This document shows positions 58,201-64,000 of a stretch of 64,000 nt of DNA, piece by piece. The stretch is from Prostheceraeus crozeri (lineage: Eukaryota > Platyhelminthes > Polycladida > Euryleptidae), in contig CAJQUW010008610.1 in NCBI GenBank assembly GCA_907163375.1, positions 1 through 64,000 on the forward strand. The letters are read 5' to 3'. The notes beneath the pieces are model-generated. The model did no database searches and was not told where the DNA came from. It saw only the letters and a program-made list of their open reading frames with translations. Positions within the stretch are counted from its first letter, which is position 1. The number at the start of each line of letters is the position of its first letter. A program made the position numbers and the translations under genes.

Positions 58201-58590
58201 TTGGTAAGAGGATTCGAGGAACGGTTTTGGAAGCATGCGTCTTGCCAGCATTTACATGCGGATTAGAAACGATGTCACTAACCGAGTTGAGGAAGGAAGT
58301 AGGATTGAAGAAAACGGAGACACAGAAAGTGGTGGAAGAGAGACTGAGGTGGGCTGGACATGTGGTAAGGATGGGAGATGAAGGGTTAGTGAAACAAGTG
58401 GAAGAGATGGATGACACCATGACAAGAAGAAGGGGATGGCCAAGGATTCGCTGGAAGGACTGTATCAAGAGAGACCTGGAAATCACAGACGAAGACTGGA
58501 GAACTTGGAAGGAGAAGGCGAAGGACAGATTGAAATGGCGGCAAATTGTTAAGAAGGCGTCGGTGGATGTGATGGAGAAGATATGAAGTG
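58201..58590 (+). pseudogene. RTE-type non-LTR retrotransposon, 3' remnant
   Basis: A 120-codon open frame reads RGTVLEACVLPAFTCGLETM, then LRKEVGLKKTETQKVVEERL, RWAGHVVRM and WPRIRWKDCIKRDL. This is the C-terminal domain of RTE/endonuclease-reverse-transcriptase elements (R..W.GH..RM...G.PR.RW.D.I..DL). Some tens of residues between CGLETM and LRKEVG appear to be missing. It is a different, better preserved copy than those at 43,225 and 50,300. Confidence 0.88.
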
Positions 58591-59118
58591 ACTACTGACT
58601 GTGACTATAAATATCGTGTTATTTTTACGTGTATGACATTTCCCCCTACCCCTTTTCAAGGAAAAATGGGGTGATATCTAGTCAATTCAGTCTCAAGATT
58701 ACAGTGCCGAGCTCTCGACTATTCTAGGTTAGATTTGTTACACATACACTTAATAAAAGAAAATGATTAATGTTAGATTGAATTGCTTGTTGGGACATTA
58801 GGTCAACTGTTGACGCCAAATGTGTTACTATTCCCATGCCCAGATATTAAATACCATAGAGAAAGATGATTTGAGTTGGTTGTGCCATGTCTCATGAAAT
58901 ACAATTAACCGGACGTAAGCCAGAACATTACTTTGTTAAATTGTTTTATGATTAAGTTGCTCTGAAATCATTTGCTGATGGTCAGATACAGTATATTGAC
59001 TCTATATAGGTACATACTATGAGTAAAGGTTAAGTGCGTGCATACATAGTTTCATCAAACTTGCTGTGGTAATAGTCCTAACGCATAGTTTTGAGCTTTT
59101 GAATGTGTCATTTTTTAT
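58591..59118. other. Intronic DNA, no feature recognised
   Basis: AT-rich DNA between the RTE remnant and the hAT-like end. Confidence 0.5.
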
Positions 59119-59813
59119 CAGGGTGTCCACGCTCCCTGGAAAACGTGGAAAATGAATTTTACCCCGGAAAACTCCTGGAAATTTTGAGACTAATTAAAAC
59201 TAATTGCAAGTTGCTGAAGTTACACTTTCTTTATGGTTGAAGTGTTTTCGATTTTTTCAGATTTTACTCTTCATATCTCTACTTATTTGTTACAAATATA
59301 GCCTTCATTCGCATACAATTTTTTTGTTTTTAGAATATTTCAGTTACCGGAATCTCCTATCATAACGTATACAACATCAATGAGACTGAACTGCAGTTGT
59401 ATGGTTAACTATGAACTGTTGTCGAACTCCTAATTGTTGTACAGTATGGTGAATTAGTAGCTGTGAATTCCCTCATAAACGCTGCGCGGCATAGTGAACT
59501 AGAAGTTGTAAATTCACTCATTAACGTCGTGTGGTATGGGGAATTAGGAGCCGTAATCTAGGATTAATGCTATTACACACTTGATTGCCATGTGGCAGAA
59601 TCTACTGACGCAAAATGGTGCTAAACTTATAAACTTCATTTAGGCACCAGACTTGTTCCGATTGATTCGAGGCTAATATCGAATATTTTCAAGGACATTT
59701 CAAGTAGGTTTTCAATATGTAGATATATTATTCCCGACAAGTCGTGTGCCAGTGAGCTTTCTTCGGTCAATTCTTCTCTGTATCATTCTCTTAAGCTGAT
59801 TGTGATTACTCTC

Positions 59814-61527
59814 ATGCATATTAGGGATGTCAATCCCGGAATCCTTTTCTAATCTCGGGATTACAATCCCGCTTCCATCTCAATCCCGGGATTATCCCGG
59901 ATCACACCCAGCTCTTCTGATCTGAGAAAAAGATGGTCTTTGTGTAAAGAAAGCAAAGCTTGTTGGACACATGTCTGAAGCTTTAAGAATCTTTCCAACA
60001 TATCATACATACTGTTCCAACGAATACGAATATCGCGAATCAGAACAAGTTCATTGCCAAAAGATTCCTTCACGAAAACCTGCAATTTGTCGTTTGCAAC
60101 AGGTGACTTTCGGAATAAACTCACTATGCGACGAACTTTCTCAACACAGTCTTTGTAAGAAGGCGACAAGGGTGCGATATCATCACTGGCTTCTTCCTCT
60201 TCTGAATCTCCTTCGTCCGAATCAGTCACTTGAACACTAGATGAAAGATTTCTGTCATACATGGCATCACTAACAGATAGGTGAATGCCATGTGACAAGC
60301 ACAGTTGATGCTGTACATTTGCTAGCTTACCCACAGCTTTCATAAGACTGGCTCCATCCGTGCAGAATGCGATGATGTCCGTCAATTCTAGGTCATGTTT
60401 AGAGAGACGTGTTTTAATAAGTTCAAGGCACTTATCAGCAGGCATCGATTCAAAGATTCGGAGGAGACCAAGACAGTAGAACACACGGCCTCCATCGGCC
60501 TCACAATAGTCGTGGAGATTGATGTTGATGTAGCGTCGATTATTGATAGATGTCCATTCGTCGAATGTTATAGAAAACTTTGCATTGTCCGCTTTTCGAG
60601 AGTTAATACGTTTCTTTACGAGGTCAGACACGGAAGTTTCGAAGTTGAACACTATCTTCTGGATTGTCGATCTTGAATCCGGGAAGCGACCAAACTTAGA
60701 TTTGAAGAGAAATCTCAAGTCTTGTGACGTCGCGAGAGTGTTAAATGACATATTGTCTTTCGCAGCCATACGTGCTACTCTAAATTCCAGTGACCTCTCG
60801 TCAAGTGGCTTGAAATATTTCGAACTAGATAGCTGTGCAGGATCATTCAACTTCTGCTTCTTCGGTGGATGCGGTGATGATTCGCAGCTCTCATCTTGCA
60901 TGTTAGATGATGCTGACGAATATGTTGAAGTCCTGTGAACTGACTTGAGATGAGTATGCAATCCTTTGGTTGAGCCACCCGTGCATTTGTTGACCTTTGG
61001 ACATTCACGACAACGCGCAGACTGCCCATCTTCAGCACGCAAAAATGTGCCCAAACTCCGGTCGATTTGTACTCCTTATAGTTCATGTCACAAATAGCAT
61101 AGGAATCCTGAAAGGACGTGAGGTCGACGGATCGTAATTTAGGTCATGATGAACTTCACATTTCGTTCTTAGCTGCATCTCACTGTTATTGGTCGACACT
61201 CGACTCGACGCACTGTTCAACGCTAAGGGAAAACATCGCTGCCTTTGTAGCGTCATGCTATTGTTCTGTGCTTATAATCTGGTGATCGTTGACATTCCTA
61301 GAGAAAAGAACGCATCGTCTCTGTCACGTGATAAACTTTGATGGGTTTTCTCTTCTTTGCTGCGTTTGACAACACCTGTCCTATTGGGTCATCAATTCCA
61401 CGCGCCCAGGAAACTATCCAGAATTGAATGCTGTCAATTGATAATGACAATATCAACACAAATGGTCACACTCGACTCCTTGCTTGTAGTCTTTCGGGAT
61501 CTCGGGACTGACTTCTCTAATGCATAT
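59814..61527 (-). mobile_element. hAT element with perfect 8-bp target duplication
   Basis: The element 59,822-61,519 (1,698 bp) starts TAGGGATGTCAATCCCGG and ends, in reverse complement, TAGAGAAGTCAGTCCCGA. It is flanked by ATGCATAT at 59,814-59,821 and 61,520-61,527. It carries a truncated transposase on the minus strand and lies inside the outer hAT-like element. Confidence 0.92.
59861..61086 (-). pseudogene. hAT transposase with BED zinc finger, C-terminally truncated
   Basis: ATG at 61,086 starts MNYKEYKSTGVWAHF; a one-base loss in a T run near 61,045 shifts the frame, after which 390 codons are open. The BED finger has CRECPK and HTHLKSVH (residues about 18-45). The catalytic core shows ITFDEWTSINNRRYININLH, FCTDGASLMKAVGKL, CLSHGIHLSVSDAM and IRIRWNSMYDMLERFLKL, all hAT hallmarks. 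The open frame then runs into the element end (GVIRDNPGIEMEAGL), so the last catalytic part and the dimerisation domain, some 200 residues, are deleted. An acidic linker DSDEGDSEEEEASDD sits in the middle. It cannot be an active transposase. Confidence 0.92.
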
Positions 61528-62181
61528 GCAGCAGAACAACCATTATGTTCCTCTTTCTGGCTCTTGGTCTTCCACATTCCACGAATTCACGCAGCAATGC
61601 TACAGTTCAAATGATCATATCTGAATGACGACGCTCTGACGTTCACCTTGTTGCATTTCATTATAGAGTCGACTTTACAGATATTACGTTAATTGTTACA
61701 TTTAATTGGTAATTCTTATATTTTTCGTTATTGATTGTTATACTCTTACTCTATTTTGTTCACCTCAATTCACAAGCTTTGGATTTGTTACGATCGATTG
61801 TATTTTCATTTTATTCTAGAAATATAATGTAGCCGTCTGATGCATATACATGTATTGCTATTTTTTATTTGGAATCAGCTGCGCCTTAAAAATTCAACCA
61901 ATTTCACACCACTTTTCAAATTTTTTTCGTCAATGATATTAATTTTATGGTGTGTAAGCTCCTTAGGCACAGAACTTTGGGTGGATTTTTTCCGGAATTT
62001 TTCTTTTAAATTTGACGCGTGCATTTAAGCAAAATTTCCTTGTAGAAAGTCTGGAAATTTTCGTTCAAATTTGACGCCTGATTTTTGGTAAATTTCCCTG
62101 GAAAACCTGGAAAGTGAATTTTATCCTGGTAATCCTGGAAAACACCTGGAAATTTTCATTCAGATTTGCGCAGACACCCTG

Positions 62182-63229
62182 TTTTATATTTTTCTTCATT
62201 TATCTGAGAGAAATGCGTCACTTTTTGTACTTGATGCGCTTGACAGCCTGTGTATCTACAACTCAACGTATTTTGATGAGAGTAAAATATTTGGAAGTCC
62301 ACACAAAATTCTATCATCGCCATACAGGATGCCTTAAATGACCATCAGCAATAGCAAGAAGTCGAGTTGATTAATATTTTCCATTTGAATGATTGACAAT
62401 GTGACGCTTTAGATGATCTATTTATTTTAATACTCAGCATATACTTACGAGCTTTCAAATCAATTTGCTCTGCATGTATATGATCTTAGTAGGCCCCTAG
62501 TTTGAGGTATTTTCTATTTTGGAATCATACAGCTGAGGAGACATGTAAGGGGTTTTCTCATCTCTCAAAGTCATTAATTTTCATTCTGAGAAGTGCATTT
62601 TATACGTATCCAAAAGTTTTGATCTTTATGGCATTTTTTCGCCTCACACGTAACATACATGAACGGAAGCAAAATCTTCTATCTTAACAGTGAAATCATT
62701 TTATTTGTATAAAGCGAATAGGAATAGCTCATAACTAGTGCAATTTTTTGTGCAGTAAAAAGTTGAAAACTGTATATTTGATGATTGTGATGTTTCTGTG
62801 ATACTAGCAGCCTTGACATATGATAGTTAAGCAGTTTTTACCCGAAGATTTATTAAGCAGAACCTTCGATGCTTACAAGTTCTATTTACAGAAACTATTG
62901 TGTAGCGGTATTGCAATGAAGAAACAAATGATTTTTGACATTATCGTTGTGAAGATTCTTTCGACTCTTATACGACTTAAATCAACGATGCAGTTCGGAA
63001 ATGTGGAACTGAGAAATGCAGCTAATTTGTGGTCGTCTGTCTTAAGTTTCATTTTCAAGGTGTTCATTCTGCACTACTGTTCACTGTAACCTATTCTACA
63101 AGCATGTCGTTTTATTCAATCTGGTGTGATGCGCACTTCAAAAAGTACCGTTACCTGCATTTCAATGACATTTCGTAGCAGTCCAGTCCTTTTATTGCCA
63201 TCATTGAGGTCGTTTTGTATTCATTTCAG
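62182..63229. other. End of the 10 kb intron, no feature recognised
   Basis: AT-rich intronic DNA leading to the acceptor at 63,229. An 89-codon open frame (62,820-63,089) has no motif and no good splice sites. Confidence 0.5.
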
Positions 63230-63454
63230 ATGACAAAGCTGATGAATTGGTTCTCAGCTATCAAGAAAAGCTTAGTAAGCTTTTACTGGAATACGATACA
63301 CTAATGAGAAAGCACAATGATGCAGAAAAGACGATATCACGTATGAGATCAATAATCGAGGGGTTGCAAGAAGATCTGTACAATGAAAAGACCAAGCGAA
63401 ATGAGAGTGAAACAAATCGCCGAACATTGCAGGAAGCTCTGAATCGTTACACAA
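63230..63454 (+). CDS. Symmetric phase-1 exon encoding a coiled coil
   Basis: Acceptor TTGTATTCATTTCAG ends at 63,229 and donor ACAA/GTAAGT follows 63,454. The 225-nt exon is phase 1 to phase 1 and fits the donor at 53,113: the split codon becomes AAT and the join reads VHE-N-DKADELVLSYQEKL. The product is a heptad-rich charged helix (EKLSKLLLEYDTLMRKHN, EKTISRMRSIIEGLQEDLYN, RRTLQEALNRY). More exons must follow to the right of the window. Confidence 0.7.
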
Positions 63455-64000
63455 GTAAGTCCCATTAGAAAGTTCATCAAGGCATTCAGTTGCTGCACTG
63501 GACACTACTACAATTTCCCAATAATTGTTTATGGAAGTAATCGCACGATTATTTCATCGGAGCTTTTGTGTTGATTGACCACCGATAATGATCAATACTT
63601 CAATTTATTTCGCCTTACCACTAGTGCGTTTACTCCATTCTAAGTAGTACCCACAATAATTTCCAGTTCTCCAGTTTTTATGAATGTCGTGCTTCTACAA
63701 AACATTCTTGAATTTTCCATCCTACTCGCAATTTGGGTGGATTCATTAAGTAGGGGAGAACTGGGTGTCGTATGGGCCATATGGAGCTATGGGCAGTTTA
63801 CTGACATTATTTAGCATTTAATAAGTCTATCAGTGTTTGTCAAAGTATTCATTTACAGCTCCCATGTTTTCAATAACAGCTTTGAATATTATGCAGGCCT
63901 TTAGACTCCGCCAAAAGTCTTTGGCCACCTTAGGCATTTTACTTAATTGACTGTAACTTTCTTCAAAGTTAGAATTGCTAAAATATTCTCTCAACTTAAC
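63455..64000. other. Next intron of the host gene (partial)
   Basis: Starts with GTAAGT and continues to the window end; no exon or repeat recognised. Confidence 0.5.

Larger units (their letters stand above)
59119..62181. mobile_element. Outer hAT-like element carrying a nested hAT
   Basis: Ends are CAGGGTGTCCACGC at 59,119 and, in reverse complement, CAGGGTGTCTGCGC at 62,181, followed inside by repeated CCTGGAAA words. The flanks TTTTTTAT and TTTTATAT differ at one of eight positions, fitting an 8-bp hAT target duplication. Without the nested element (59,822-61,519) it is about 1.36 kb and has no transposase of its own. Confidence 0.75.

Overview
The window reads as nuclear DNA of an invertebrate animal; I cannot name the species. 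It is AT-rich and gene-poor, has split genes with consensus splice sites and introns from 63 bp to about 10 kb, and carries metazoan transposon families: piggyBac, hAT, Tigger/pogo, mariner, Penelope-like, CR1-like and RTE-like elements, plus a fossil Polinton-like virus element. No bacterial operon, CRISPR array, rRNA or convincing tRNA was seen.

Layout. 1-4,700: decayed Polinton/adintovirus-type element with a minus-strand protein-primed family B DNA polymerase (about 1,715-4,560) and a plus-strand protein fragment (35-658). 7,190-12,150: a two-copy repeat whose first copy is split by a 3.5 kb cytosine-poor, low-complexity block (7,332-10,856). 12,159-14,124: a candidate minus-strand split gene with a TATA box, a spliced 5' exon, a C2H2-like motif, an acidic stretch, a coiled coil and a 63-bp last intron. 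14,286-16,200: a 280-bp satellite array that reverses orientation at about 15,425. 16,440-20,045: a G-rich low-complexity block that changes strand near 19,850. The zone from about 6 to 20 kb shows small indels between repeat copies and may be a poorly polished assembly.

20,900-40,850: two copies of a 4.1 kb segment (21,045-25,137 and 36,742-40,845), each with a broken piggyBac transposase, enclose Penelope-like sequences, two splice-compatible exons of a BEN-like gene (31,352-31,613 and 33,039-33,172), a Tigger/pogo remnant and mariner ends.

40,950-52,440: a second direct duplication, about 4.4 kb, whose second copy is interrupted by a 2.25 kb hAT-like element. Each copy ends in a related exon. 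All three exons I can define for this host gene (45,154-45,405; 52,199-53,113; 63,230-63,454) are symmetric phase 1-1 and join in frame. The longest carries a ubiquitin-like stretch and Cys pairs; the last encodes a coiled coil. The intron between the last two (53,114-63,229) holds a nearly intact CR1-like LINE, a Tigger end, an RTE remnant, and a hAT nested inside another hAT-like element.

All family calls come from motifs read by eye; no database search was run.
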